Origin: a virus | Direction: 5' to 3' (one strand) | DNA length: 21,213 bases | Virus record (IMG/VR): IMGVR_UViG_3300011115_001004 | Span: 1-21,213 of that record | Shown: positions 1-6,445 of the stretch, piece by piece | How positions within the stretch are numbered: the first letter of the stretch is position 1 | Layout of the letters: each line of letters begins with the position of its first letter | Notes under the pieces: generated by a model | What the model saw: only the letters and a program-made list of their open reading frames with translations | Database searches by the model: none | What the model was told of the DNA's origin: nothing | Position numbers and translations under genes: made by a program

Positions 1-128
1 GGTAGGTGTATGTCATGGTCAAAGCGATGGTTGTCTATCGTGTTATGTAGGTCAATCGTTAAATCAGCTCTTGTCATATAATCACCATGTTGTTTCTGTC
101 TGTCTTTTAATATTGTTTCAATTGTCAT
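1..128 (-). CDS. Partial phage protein, DUF6378-like N-terminus
   Basis: The gene starts at ATG 128 behind a good Shine-Dalgarno sequence (AGAGGTAAGAT) and runs off the left edge, so only about 42 residues are visible. They begin MTIETILKDRQKQHGDYM. The pattern 'ILxxRxxxHGDY' near the N-terminus resembles the short phage proteins grouped as DUF6378, which have no known biochemical role. It is in the same orientation as the lysis genes to its right, 119 bases downstream of the endolysin stop. That gap is AT-rich, with short CA/TG-rich stretches and no convincing terminator. The family call rests on a short N-terminal pattern only. Confidence 0.5.
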   Translation of the reverse strand, partial: MTIETILKDRQKQHGDYMTRADLTIDLHNTIDNHRFDHDIHL

Positions 129-247
129 ATCTTACCTCTCTTATTATATAAATGATACACACTATACACACTAACCACTTAACATAGTCTAACACACACA
201 ATATATCACATAGCAAATAGGGATCAATAGTGTGATTAACCATACTA

Positions 248-682
248 TTAAGCGTATGGTCGTGTGCCTGACTTGTCTATAATGAGTGCTTGTTTCCTTG
301 GCTTTACTGTTTCATTAGGGGGTATTGATATATGCACCCATGAATCAAACTCCTTTATTACTTGGTCATATGCTATTTTACTATTTACTATGGCCTTGAT
401 GACCTGGTCAGGTGTCATGCCACTCACTGTTATGTCTGCTGCACACCCTACACAATGTTGTGATGTGGGTTTGCTACCTAACAAATTATTAACATTAGGT
501 GAGCGATAAGCAGAATTAATATGAATAGGTTTAGAAAGTAAAGAGCGAATAGTCTCAAGGAATTTGGCAAGACGAGTAAGATTGATGACAACATCACCGC
601 TGGGATTATTGTCCAAGTTATGTCTGACAGAAATATCACTGTATGTTAGCTCCTCTAAAGTAAAATGTTCTGATAGGTTCAT
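248..682 (-). CDS. Endolysin, peptidase M15 (D-Ala-D-Ala carboxypeptidase-like)
   Basis: A 144-residue protein of the peptidase M15A/VanY-like family, which cleaves peptidoglycan stem or cross-link peptides. The zinc-site pattern is visible: SAYRSPNVN at about 57-65, then SQHCVGCAADI with His76 and Asp83, and WVHIS with His117. These match the family's three metal ligands (His, Asp, His), so it should be active. No signal peptide is visible, so release to the periplasm would need a holin. One is encoded immediately upstream (679-1062) with a 4-base ATGA overlap, a typical holin-endolysin cassette. Its length fits single-domain phage M15 lysins. The function call is strong; the exact bond cleaved is inferred. 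Confidence 0.9.
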   Translation of the reverse strand: MNLSEHFTLEELTYSDISVRHNLDNNPSGDVVINLTRLAKFLETIRSLLSKPIHINSAYRSPNVNNLLGSKPTSQHCVGCAADITVSGMTPDQVIKAIVNSKIAYDQVIKEFDSWVHISIPPNETVKPRKQALIIDKSGTRPYA

Positions 683-1062
683 CTCTTAATACTCAAATAC
701 ATTCTTTCACCAATAATAAAGCTCATGCAAGCGCCTGTCATATCAAGAAACACTGCTACTATTGACACAGGAACATTAGGTGAATATACCACAGCTATTG
801 TAGCCAATAATATAAATGTAATGATAACATATCTGTAAGATGCTCTCAAATCAATGATCCATTTTGATGGTTCACCATTCGGAGTGTCTAAATCAGCTAA
901 TGCTTTAAGCTTTTCTGTTTCTGCTTGAATAAGGGATATGCGCTCTTGCATATTTTGTGGTTGGCCACCTGCTCCGCCTGTAAATTTTGCAAATAATCCT
1001 CTCACTCCATCAGTAAATGCTGGCACTAATGCAGGCAATATCAGATTGATTAAACTTCCCAT
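679..1062 (-). CDS. Holin, GTA/3TM type
   Basis: A 127-residue protein with a hydrophobic N-terminal helix (about 4-17), a polar charged middle (about 35-72, QERISLIQAETEKLKALAD) and two strong membrane segments (about 77-93 and 97-118), ending in a short basic tail. This arrangement, including the phrase 'WIIDLRASYRYVI' before the first long segment, fits the 'holin of 3TMs' family first described in gene transfer agents of Gram-negative bacteria. It would form inner-membrane lesions that release the endolysin. The start has a good Shine-Dalgarno (GAGGAATTTTAA) and its stop overlaps the endolysin ATG by four bases, which supports translational coupling. Confidence 0.8.
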   Translation of the reverse strand: MGSLINLILPALVPAFTDGVRGLFAKFTGGAGGQPQNMQERISLIQAETEKLKALADLDTPNGEPSKWIIDLRASYRYVIITFILLATIAVVYSPNVPVSIVAVFLDMTGACMSFIIGERMYLSIKR

Positions 1063-1407
1063 TTAAAATTCCTCATGATTAAAATTATACAGATCACATA
1101 TGCGTTTGGCTAGTTTATTAAATTTATAATTATGCTGATCAAAATCTGAATGATTAGCTTTGTATAAATAAACATGGATACACTCATGCATCATTGTTTC
1201 AAATATTTTCAGAAAGCTGTCGCACATCTTATCCACTTCAATTCTCATAGGCTCTGTATGAAAATAGCCCATCACTTCATTTGTGTTTATAACTGAAAAT
1301 TGAATTTTGTGAGGCTGTGGCATTTGATACTCGTTGAATGGCGGTAATGATATACATAGCTTGTATATTTTACGCAAATTTTGTTTCGTTAGTAACTTGG
1401 AAACCAT
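1063..1407 (-). CDS. SprT-like zinc metalloprotein
   Basis: A 114-residue protein with a clear HExxH zinc-metallopeptidase motif, HECIH at 74-78 (His74, Glu75, His78). A further histidine at 92 (DQHNYKFNKLAKRI) is the likely third ligand. The motif position and the 'MMHECIHVYLY...FNKLAKRIC' context resemble SprT-like proteins. Cellular SprT/SPRTN members act on DNA-protein cross-links, but phage copies are mostly uncharacterised. The start lies inside the end of the upstream HNH gene (38-base overlap in another frame). The Shine-Dalgarno is weak, so translation may depend on coupling. The fold class is fairly secure; the substrate is unknown. Confidence 0.65.
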   Translation of the reverse strand: MVSKLLTKQNLRKIYKLCISLPPFNEYQMPQPHKIQFSVINTNEVMGYFHTEPMRIEVDKMCDSFLKIFETMMHECIHVYLYKANHSDFDQHNYKFNKLAKRICDLYNFNHEEF

Positions 1408-1801
1408 AGTCGTTGTCTGTGTAAGTAATCATGCCATTAGGTGAATAAAATAAATAAATGCCTTTGTTTTCCTCTTGTGTTTTTAATGTGTGATGCGGAA
1501 CACATAAACTTTGAAACAGATTACTTTTGAATTTGCTTTGGTCTTGCCTATGTGGAAATACATGGTCTATATGTTCTGCTTGAACAACCTTGCCTTCCAA
1601 TAAACAAGCTGCACATAATGGATTCTTGCTTAACTGTATCTTTCTTTGCTTTTTCCAAAATGCAGTTCCATAGAGCTTATTATTTTCTTTTCCTTTTTCT
1701 GTCGTTCCTCCACCATGTTGCACACAAAATGTTGATCTGTATGTCTTTGGGTTATTGCAGCCTAATTCCCTACATTTGCTATATTTAGGGACAGTTGGCA
1801 T
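1370..1801 (-). CDS. HNH endonuclease
   Basis: A 143-residue protein with an N-terminal cysteine/histidine cluster (Cys10, Cys15, Cys26, His29 region), then a typical HNH core: NPLCAAC, 'AEHIDHVFPH' and 'NLFQSLCVPHHTLKT'. The paired CxxC and CxxH elements would bind structural zinc, and the central EHIDH carries the catalytic histidine. The ATG directly follows the stop of the dioxygenase gene (TAG then ATG), so the two are probably translated together. HNH nucleases serve phages in packaging or as free-standing homing enzymes. Here it sits between a DNA-modification module and lysis genes, so its role is uncertain. Confidence 0.85.
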   Translation of the reverse strand: MPTVPKYSKCRELGCNNPKTYRSTFCVQHGGGTTEKGKENNKLYGTAFWKKQRKIQLSKNPLCAACLLEGKVVQAEHIDHVFPHRQDQSKFKSNLFQSLCVPHHTLKTQEENKGIYLFYSPNGMITYTDNDYGFQVTNETKFA

Positions 1802-2593
1802 CTACCAAAAATCTTTAAATGATTTCAGTGCGTAAAATACAAGGCTATTTCTATAACCGCCCTCTTGAATAGGTATGATAGGTGTTACACCATGAACATT
1901 ACGCCAAGCTGGATAAACGAGCATAGAATTATCTGCACTATCTACAGTAGCATTATAATCGGGAACAGTCGTATTGCCACCTTTTGCATTACTTTTTTTT
2001 GCAATAATTACATTGACACACCCTTCAAGATTTGCTCCATCAATGTGATAGTTGGCCGCAATATTGAAATTACTGATGCTTGATGTGAACAGTCTGCCAA
2101 ATCTATATTTAGGCGGTATGCTTTCTGTTACTACTTTCAATTGATTTTCAAATATATTAGGTGCTATGGATTTGATTACTTCTTCTGCTTCATAACATGC
2201 GAGCATCATGGCCTTGATAAATGTTTTGGCGCTTTCAACCCTATGCACACTACTGATGTTAGGATATGGCCGCCTCATGTGTGGCTTTGCAGGAATAGAG
2301 CCTATGATTGTGCTGTATTGAGTAATTATACGATAAATGTTTTTACCATTCTCATCTTTCCCCATAGGTTTTTTTCTGTCCATGTTTTGTTTTGGCACAC
2401 GATCAGACAGTAACTCTGCATTGGCTATCTCAACATACTGTTTAAGTTTGCCGCTTATTTCTTTTAAATAAAATCCTATCGGCACACCATCAGCATAAAA
2501 GATAGTGTCCTCTGTAATATTAGGTTGTAAGTTGCCACACTCATCACCAATTTTGATTGTATGTTCTTGCGGGCTTAAATCTACGCGCTTCAT
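1802..2593 (-). CDS. TET/JBP-family 2OG-Fe(II) dioxygenase (5-methylpyrimidine oxidase-like)
   Basis: Starting at ATG 2593, where ATGA overlaps the stop of the glycosyltransferase gene, this is a 263-residue protein. The longer in-frame reading has no support because it would lie deep in the upstream gene. The C-terminal double-stranded beta-helix shows iron ligands His183-x-Asp185 (NYHIDGANL), the distal His234 (NVHGVTP) and a 2-oxoglutarate-binding Arg248 (GYRNSLVFY). The layout 'HxD...GG...VPDY...HGVTP...RxSLVFY' is that of the TET/JBP superfamily, whose members oxidise the methyl group of 5-methylcytosine or thymine in DNA. Phage members work with TET-associated glycosyltransferases, and one is encoded immediately upstream. 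The family is strongly supported; whether 5mC or T is the target is unknown. Confidence 0.82.
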   Translation of the reverse strand: MKRVDLSPQEHTIKIGDECGNLQPNITEDTIFYADGVPIGFYLKEISGKLKQYVEIANAELLSDRVPKQNMDRKKPMGKDENGKNIYRIITQYSTIIGSIPAKPHMRRPYPNISSVHRVESAKTFIKAMMLACYEAEEVIKSIAPNIFENQLKVVTESIPPKYRFGRLFTSSISNFNIAANYHIDGANLEGCVNVIIAKKSNAKGGNTTVPDYNATVDSADNSMLVYPAWRNVHGVTPIIPIQEGGYRNSLVFYALKSFKDFW

Positions 2594-3321
2594 ACGATTT
2601 CTTTTTTGTAATGTGCGGCCACAGCTTTGATATCTGCTTTCATGTCTATGCGGCCTTTGTTCATTTTTAAAGTAATGAATGGATGCCACTCTTTGACAAT
2701 CATGCGAGCTGCTTCTTCATCTTCTTTTTTTTGATATTTTTCTTGTAAACCGCCAGCATTACTTCCGACATTTGGGCAGTTGAACCAAATATGATTGAAT
2801 CTTAAAATGCCTGAACCATATTTGATACATTGCAACGCAAAATCTCTGTCCCCCTTTAAAGGAAACTTTTCTTTGAAGCGCCATTTGATTTTCTCTACAT
2901 TAAGCAAGGCACATACATCAGGAAACTTGCGATTGACACTCCATGCTTTCTTTTCATGCCACGCATGTTGACAGTAATTCATTCCAATAATTTCAAAGGG
3001 CAATTTTGCCGCAGCATCTTCAATCGTTTTTAAAATGCTCGCATCTTTCTTTACTGTCTTGCCATTGTATATACCGAAACTCGTGATGTCATCATCTGCA
3101 AACCATGCCCATTTATGCCCATTTTTTTTGAGCCAATCTAATTTAAAGTTCCTGACATACATAAGACCTTTATTGTTTTCGCCAATATTGATTTTGTTAG
3201 GCACATCATAATCAGTGAAATCTTGAGGCTCTAAAAAATGATATACCTCATAACCTGCATCAGCAAATAATTTCCAAGTTTTTGTGTCAGGTCTTTTTCT
3301 TGATGGGATACAAACTATCAT
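2590..3321 (-). CDS. TET-associated DNA glycosyltransferase (TAGT/GREB1-like)
   Basis: A 243-residue protein opening with a GT-A glycosyltransferase core: 'MIVCIPSRKRP', then 'LEPQDFTDY', 'NNKGLMYVRNFKLDWLKKNG' and the metal/sugar-nucleotide motif WAWFADDDITSF with Asp76-78. This order matches the TET-associated glycosyltransferase family, found in phage operons with TET/JBP dioxygenases and related to the C-terminal part of vertebrate GREB1. The expected role is transfer of a sugar to a hydroxymethylated pyrimidine in phage DNA. It is coupled by ATGA overlaps on both sides, to the ParB-like gene upstream (3318-3321) and the dioxygenase downstream (2590-2593). The donor sugar cannot be read from the sequence. 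Confidence 0.8.
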   Translation of the reverse strand: MIVCIPSRKRPDTKTWKLFADAGYEVYHFLEPQDFTDYDVPNKINIGENNKGLMYVRNFKLDWLKKNGHKWAWFADDDITSFGIYNGKTVKKDASILKTIEDAAAKLPFEIIGMNYCQHAWHEKKAWSVNRKFPDVCALLNVEKIKWRFKEKFPLKGDRDFALQCIKYGSGILRFNHIWFNCPNVGSNAGGLQEKYQKKEDEEAARMIVKEWHPFITLKMNKGRIDMKADIKAVAAHYKKEIV

Positions 3322-3920
3322 GCTATCAATTTATTCTTTTCAGAGCGTAGGTGTTGAATCACCATAGAACCAATGTATGCTCCTTCGTTGCGCCAAAATT
3401 TAAATAACTCTTGAGCTTCCTCATAATCATCAGGTTCAAATTCAATTTGGATTGCTTTTTTTGAATTCCCGGTCATGTCATCTAGTTGTCTATCTAAATT
3501 ATGCTCATCTAAAATAGAATAATCTATTTCTTTGACTTGCAATTCTGATGCATCAAAAGCCAATATGCTCAAATCAAAATCACTTATTTTTAGCTTTTCA
3601 ATTTCCATGAGCAACATGGATTCGTCCCACTCTGCATTCAATGCTATTTTATTGTCTGCAATGATATAGGCCTGCTTTTGTGTTTCACTCAAATCTGATG
3701 CGTCAATCGTTGGGATTAAATCAATGCCGAGTTTTTTTGCAGCTTCAACGCGGCCATGACCTGCGAGAATATTAGCTCCATCAACAATAATTGGGTTACG
3801 AAACCCAAACTCTTTGATTGATGCAGCAATTTGATCAATTTGCATTTCACTATGAATGCGACTATTTTTTTCATAGGGGATCAATTCAGAAACTAATCTG
3901 TATTCAACTTGTATTGTCAT
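3318..3920 (-). CDS. ParB/sulfiredoxin-fold N-terminal domain protein
   Basis: A 200-residue protein with a clear ParB-like N-terminal domain: 'VSELIPYEKNSRIH', 'IDQIAASIKEFGFRNPIIVD' and the nucleotide-binding box AGHGRVEAAKKLG, followed by 'YIIADNKIALNAEWD'. In many phages and plasmids this domain is fused to, or sits beside, DNA methyltransferases. Here no methylase domain follows; the C-terminal third ends in 'EAQELFKFWRNEGAYIGSMVI'. It is the first gene of the TAGT-TET/JBP trio, with Shine-Dalgarno AAAGGAAAAGAT, and ATGA coupling follows. A DNA-binding or targeting role for base modification is inferred from this context. A partition role is unlikely without a ParA. Confidence 0.8.
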   Translation of the reverse strand: MTIQVEYRLVSELIPYEKNSRIHSEMQIDQIAASIKEFGFRNPIIVDGANILAGHGRVEAAKKLGIDLIPTIDASDLSETQKQAYIIADNKIALNAEWDESMLLMEIEKLKISDFDLSILAFDASELQVKEIDYSILDEHNLDRQLDDMTGNSKKAIQIEFEPDDYEEAQELFKFWRNEGAYIGSMVIQHLRSEKNKLIA

Positions 3921-3930
3921 ATCTTTTCCT

Positions 3931-4335
3931 TTATTTTAAAAACATCAATTTATAAATTGTTCCATCTACTAAAGACCTAATATCATCTACTGAATTTTGC
4001 AATTCAGATTCAGAACCTACTACATCTCTATTTTCATCAATGTATGTGGCCAAATCTAAAAGTTCTTCAAGACCGCTTACTTTCGGAGGCGTATATGTAT
4101 TTGGATATTGAATGATTATTCCTTTGCGACCTTGCCATTCCTCTATTAAGCTGTCAGTTTGTTCAACAATAGCCTCATAAAAATTACCTAAAGCTTTATG
4201 CTCTGCGTAGCTTTTTGTTTGAAGATGCAAAATATGTGTGTTCGTGCCAGCATGTAAAAGCTTTAAAAAGAAATCGCCTATTGAAATAGTGGCGTTTGTT
4301 GTTTGAGCCTCTTTGATTGAAAATACAGTTTTCAT
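3931..4335 (-). CDS. DUF5856-like ferritin-fold phage protein
   Basis: A 134-residue, largely helical protein. The segment 'HAGTNTHILHLQTKSYAEHKALGNFYEAIVEQTDSLIEEWQGRKG' (split here for naming: HAGTNTHILHLQTK, then SYAEHKALGNFYEAI) fits phage proteins called DUF5856. These look like Dps/ferritin four-helix bundles with His/Glu pairs that could bind metal. No function has been shown for phage members that I know of. The gene has its own Shine-Dalgarno (AAGGAATTATT) and ends 10 bases before the ParB-like gene, so it shares the leftward transcript. Protection of DNA or iron handling would be a guess from fold alone. Confidence 0.55.
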   Translation of the reverse strand: MKTVFSIKEAQTTNATISIGDFFLKLLHAGTNTHILHLQTKSYAEHKALGNFYEAIVEQTDSLIEEWQGRKGIIIQYPNTYTPPKVSGLEELLDLATYIDENRDVVGSESELQNSVDDIRSLVDGTIYKLMFLK

Positions 4336-4358
4336 AATAATTCCTTAAAAAAATTATT

Positions 4359-4640
4359 CTACTCTAAAAGAGCTAAAGTTTGTTGTAAAAGTTGCGATTC
4401 TGTTCCATATTTTTTTTCAAAGGTTTTTTGACCTGCATGGAGTGCCACACCATGTCCACCATGTTGATGATGCATCGGGCAAAGGGGTATAGCGTTAGAC
4501 CAATGGCTTTTTTGACCAATTCCAGCACCATGTCTAATATGATGTATGTGAGGAGCAGAATAACCGAAATTGAGATTATGACAAACGATGCAGCCGATTT
4601 GAGATAGTTTTTCATAGTGTTGTTTTTCATCTTTGGTCAT
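4359..4640 (-). CDS. Ref-family RecA-dependent nuclease (HNH-type)
   Basis: I start this at ATG 4640, where ATGA overlaps the NinB stop, rather than at an upstream TTG; this gives 93 residues. It has a zinc-binding 'GCIVC' pair near the N-terminus, the signature 'PHIHHIRHGAGIGQKSHW', then 'IPLCPMHHQHGGHGVALHAG' and a C-terminal 'FEKKYGTESQLL'. This series of His/Cys motifs is typical of the phage P1 Ref (recombination enhancement function) family. Ref cuts DNA within RecA-made D-loops. The neighbour NinB (lambda Orf-like) acts in the same recombination step, which strengthens the call. The family is well supported; activity in this phage is untested. Confidence 0.8.
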   Translation of the reverse strand: MTKDEKQHYEKLSQIGCIVCHNLNFGYSAPHIHHIRHGAGIGQKSHWSNAIPLCPMHHQHGGHGVALHAGQKTFEKKYGTESQLLQQTLALLE

Positions 4641-4990
4641 TGCCAAGCGAAACCTAATTCAGTAATTGCCCATATTTCAATTTTATCCATATAGTCCGTC
4701 ATTTCCTCAACAGACAACGAAGTAGTGCTTTTCAAAACTTCAAAAGATTCACCATTTAGAATTCTTTCAGTGCGCAAAAATTTGAATTTCAAAATCTTGT
4801 GCATCTCATCTTGAGAATAACCAATGTAGTCACCTATGGCCTTATACATTGCCCATAGTCTGTCGTTCTGTTCGTTGGTTCTTATTTCCTTATTTTCAGT
4901 AAGCACTATTTTCCATTTTTTTGTGAAGTCCAGCGCTTCAAGCTTTTCTATCAGGAACGGAAGGTTTTGTTTTGTAATGATCCATTGCAT
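4637..4990 (-). CDS. ninB: NinB/Orf-like recombination mediator
   Basis: A 117-residue protein with the NinB (lambda Orf) signature 'RTNEQNDRLWAMYKAIGDYIGYSQDEMHKILKFKFL' (read as RTNEQNDRLWAMYKAIGDY, then IGYSQDEMHKI). Family members bind single-stranded DNA and SSB and help load the annealing protein, replacing host RecFOR. The N-terminus ('MQWIITKQNLPFLIEKLEAL') fits the usual short first strand. Its stop overlaps the Ref-like gene by ATGA, and its start overlaps the next small gene upstream by about 50 bases in another frame. Its partners ERF and exonuclease are encoded on the opposite strand at 10777-12331. Confidence 0.85.
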   Translation of the reverse strand: MQWIITKQNLPFLIEKLEALDFTKKWKIVLTENKEIRTNEQNDRLWAMYKAIGDYIGYSQDEMHKILKFKFLRTERILNGESFEVLKSTTSLSVEEMTDYMDKIEIWAITELGFAWQ

Positions 4991-5147
4991 ATTCTTTGGC
5001 CTTTGCAGGTGTCTTATAAAATCCTAATAATTTACTTGGTAATTCCCATACGCCATATTTTGCGTCATCTGCAACAATATATTTAGCGATTGAGTATCCA
5101 TTTGCGGTTATCGCAAAATTACCAAACTTTTTCCATTTGAATTCCAT
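4938..5147 (-). CDS. Hypothetical small phage protein
   Basis: A 69-residue protein of unknown function. It opens 'MEFKWKKFGNFAITANGYSI', with alternating hydrophobic residues suggesting a small beta-sheet, then 'LGFYKTPAKAKEYAMDHYK', which looks like a helix. The phrase 'LGFYKTPAKAKEYA' is like short phage proteins in replication regions, but I cannot name a family. It overlaps the possible helicase loader upstream (29 bases) and NinB downstream (53 bases). Such overlaps are long for this genome, so either the N-terminus of NinB or the end of this gene may be slightly different from what I give. Confidence 0.5.
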   Translation of the reverse strand: MEFKWKKFGNFAITANGYSIAKYIVADDAKYGVWELPSKLLGFYKTPAKAKEYAMDHYKTKPSVPDRKA

Positions 5148-5562
5148 TGCGCAATTCTAACGCTTCTTTTGCAAAACGGATAGAGATTGCAGGATAATTT
5201 TTTGGGTTTGCTAATATACGCTTTGCCCAAGCTTTGTAATCAGTTTTTGGTGATAATGTTTTTGAAACAATTTGCATGACCTGGTCAGCATGTTTTTTAC
5301 TGTCCTCTAGAGCCATTCTAGGCGCTGCTATGGCGCTAAATTTTGTAGGCCTAGGGCAAAGCTTAATGATATCTATTGGTGTGGGTGCTGATGTGTTTTT
5401 AGATGTATAAACATCAAAAGCCTTGCATACAGTTTGAAAGTCAAATTCTTGCAGCTTGGCAAACCAAACCCGCATCAAAGATAATTCAACTTCGGGCTGA
5501 CTATACATTTCCATAATGGAATTTATTAGTTTCATAAAATTACTCTTATCTTTATCTGTCAT
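5119..5562 (-). CDS. Possible helicase loader/replication protein (G39P-like)
   Basis: A 147-residue helical protein. The N-terminal half has the spaced pattern 'FMKLINSIMEMYSQPEVELSL' ... 'VWFAKLQEFDFQTVCKAFDVYTS' ... 'APTPIDIIKLC'. This fits the helical domain of phage helicase-loader/inhibitor proteins such as G39P and of related replication accessory proteins, whose function is to deliver the replicative helicase to the origin. The C-terminal half is basic. Shine-Dalgarno AGGACAATAT precedes the ATG. Neighbours are NinB and small genes, and a DUF1376-type replication protein is on the same strand at 7541-8194. The assignment rests on a loose pattern, so it is moderate at best. Confidence 0.45.
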   Translation of the reverse strand: MTDKDKSNFMKLINSIMEMYSQPEVELSLMRVWFAKLQEFDFQTVCKAFDVYTSKNTSAPTPIDIIKLCPRPTKFSAIAAPRMALEDSKKHADQVMQIVSKTLSPKTDYKAWAKRILANPKNYPAISIRFAKEALELRNGIQMEKVW

Positions 5563-5570
5563 ATATTGTC

Positions 5571-5765
5571 CTAAAATAGTGGTTCATCTGAAATCAAATC
5601 AAATACATTTTCTATTGGTGCAGGCGGCAACCTTTCAATTCTGTGGTTTGGCCTATGTAAAACATAACATTCAGCTTCATGCTTTGTTCTGAACCTACGG
5701 ATAGGCTCACCTAAATCATCAAAAACTAAATATCTAAATAAAACTTCCATCATTAACACTTTCAT
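5571..5765 (-). CDS. Hypothetical small phage protein
   Basis: A 64-residue protein of unknown function with 'FRYLVFDDLGEPIRRFRTKHEAECYV' (a beta-beta-alpha look) and a proline-rich end. The start at 5765 is chosen because AAGGAA lies five bases upstream and ATGA overlaps the stop of the membrane peptide at 5762-5872. Two further ATGs at codons 5 and 6 are possible but lack as good a ribosome site. It lies in a run of short genes between replication genes. Nothing in it points to an enzyme; the charged 'TKHEAECYV' segment resembles small phage proteins that read 'T+xEAxxYV', function unknown. Confidence 0.5.
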   Translation of the reverse strand: MKVLMMEVLFRYLVFDDLGEPIRRFRTKHEAECYVLHRPNHRIERLPPAPIENVFDLISDEPLF

Positions 5766-5872
5766 AGATTCCTTATAAGTATTAATTCTATCACCATATC
5801 GACACCAATGGCCAAACCAATCACGCCAGCAATTATTAATAATTTGATTGCAATGTCTATAATTCTAGCCAT
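5762..5872 (-). CDS. 36-residue single-pass membrane peptide
   Basis: The frame could be read from a TTG at 5947, but ATG 5872 has a strong Shine-Dalgarno (GGGAAGAATTTA) and gives a 36-residue peptide beginning MARIIDIAIKLLIIAGVIGL. It is nearly all one hydrophobic helix with an Arg near each end. The upstream part of the longer reading is occupied by another small gene in a different frame (5865-5981), whose stop overlaps this ATG by eight bases. Two tiny membrane peptides coupled in this way may act together, but their role is unknown. The stop overlaps the next gene by ATGA. Confidence 0.5.
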   Translation of the reverse strand: MARIIDIAIKLLIIAGVIGLAIGVDMVIELILIRNL

Positions 5873-5981
5873 TAAATTCTTCCCATAAATAAAATAGGAC
5901 GAGTGAAACAACCAAAAATATAACCACCCACAAAATAAAACCAACAATTTTAAAGACCGATGACAAATTTGCTAGATTCAT
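5865..5981 (-). CDS. 38-residue single-pass membrane peptide
   Basis: This short frame runs from ATG 5981 to TAG 5865. It encodes 38 residues beginning MNLANLSSVFKIVGF, continuing with a long hydrophobic helix (about 10-32) and ending LWEEFNG. It overlaps the end of the upstream gene by 32 bases and the start of the 36-residue peptide by eight (ATGGCTAG). The hydrophobic helix plus acidic tail looks like a genuine bitopic membrane peptide, not noise. The ribosome site is weak (A-rich, with GGGA further upstream), so coupling to the upstream gene is likely. Function unknown; a small lysis, superinfection or membrane role cannot be told apart. Confidence 0.45.
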   Translation of the reverse strand: MNLANLSSVFKIVGFILWVVIFLVVSLVLFYLWEEFNG

Positions 5982-6168
5982 ATTTTTTTTCAATCCCTGT
6001 TACAGTTTTAGTTTTAATAACGCCTAGCTCTGAAATAACTAAATTGTGCTTCTTGCCTTTCAAATCTTTTAACCATGAAAGGCTGTCAGGCTCAAAAAAT
6101 GATATCATTTTCCATGCGAGTTGGCCATTGTGATCAAATTCCTCTATCAACCAAGCTTTAGTTTCCAT
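5950..6168 (-). CDS. Hypothetical small phage protein
   Basis: A 72-residue protein starting at ATG 6168 (METKAWLIEEFDHNGQ). I prefer this to a GTG three codons earlier because GGTGG lies six bases upstream of the ATG and the gene then begins just after the upstream stop. The text 'KAWLIEEFDHNGQLAWKMI' suggests a beta-rich fold; similar short phage proteins carry 'W+I.....G....W', but I cannot name a family. It lies in a string of five short genes (5571-6637) between replication genes, all apparently on one transcript. Confidence 0.5.
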   Translation of the reverse strand: METKAWLIEEFDHNGQLAWKMISFFEPDSLSWLKDLKGKKHNLVISELGVIKTKTVTGIEKKYESSKFVIGL

Positions 6169-6169
6169 A

Positions 6170-6436
6170 TTAACCACCGCTTAAAATTTGAGCCGCCATT
6201 AATCTATTGGTTAATGGGTTGAATGTTAATCTTAAATTTGGAATTGTGCGTTTCGGTGAATTTTGCCCATTCGTTAAAGTTAAAGAGCATTTATTTTCAT
6301 CAGTCAAATAAACTCTATATTCTTTAACATATGCTTCAGGTTTTCTGCTTGTTTTTGTTTTTGCTACAGCTTGCACATTGAGCTCGCCATTTAATTGACG
6401 AACCCAATTTTCTAGATTTCCCATTGTCGTATTCAT
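6170..6436 (-). CDS. Hypothetical phage protein
   Basis: An 88-residue basic protein of unknown function, opening MNTTMGNLENWVRQLNGELN and rich in Lys, Thr and Asn. The ribosome site AAGGACAATAT directly precedes the ATG and is nearly the same as at 5562, 7158 and 16529. This shared 'AAGGACAA' leader seems to be a favoured initiation signal in the phage. No motif is evident. The central part 'KEYRVYLTDENKCSLTLTNG' is likely beta-sheet. Confidence 0.5.
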   Translation of the reverse strand: MNTTMGNLENWVRQLNGELNVQAVAKTKTSRKPEAYVKEYRVYLTDENKCSLTLTNGQNSPKRTIPNLRLTFNPLTNRLMAAQILSGG

Positions 6437-6445
6437 ATATTGTCC

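Noticed and set aside
143-148. TATAAT on the minus strand just before the left-edge gene.
   Set aside because: The -35 position is poor and the start of transcription would fall almost on the Shine-Dalgarno, leaving an implausibly short leader.
226-248. Inverted repeat AATAGT/ACTATT after the endolysin stop, considered as a terminator.
   Set aside because: The stem is only six AT-rich pairs with a long loop and no U-run follows.
264-509. Plus-strand 81-codon frame inside the endolysin gene.
   Set aside because: It is the reverse shadow of a well-supported M15 peptidase with intact catalytic residues.
3318-3920. ParB-like gene considered as a plasmid-style partition gene of a phage-plasmid.
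   Set aside because: No ParA partner or centromere-like repeats are nearby, and it is ATGA-coupled to base-modification genes.
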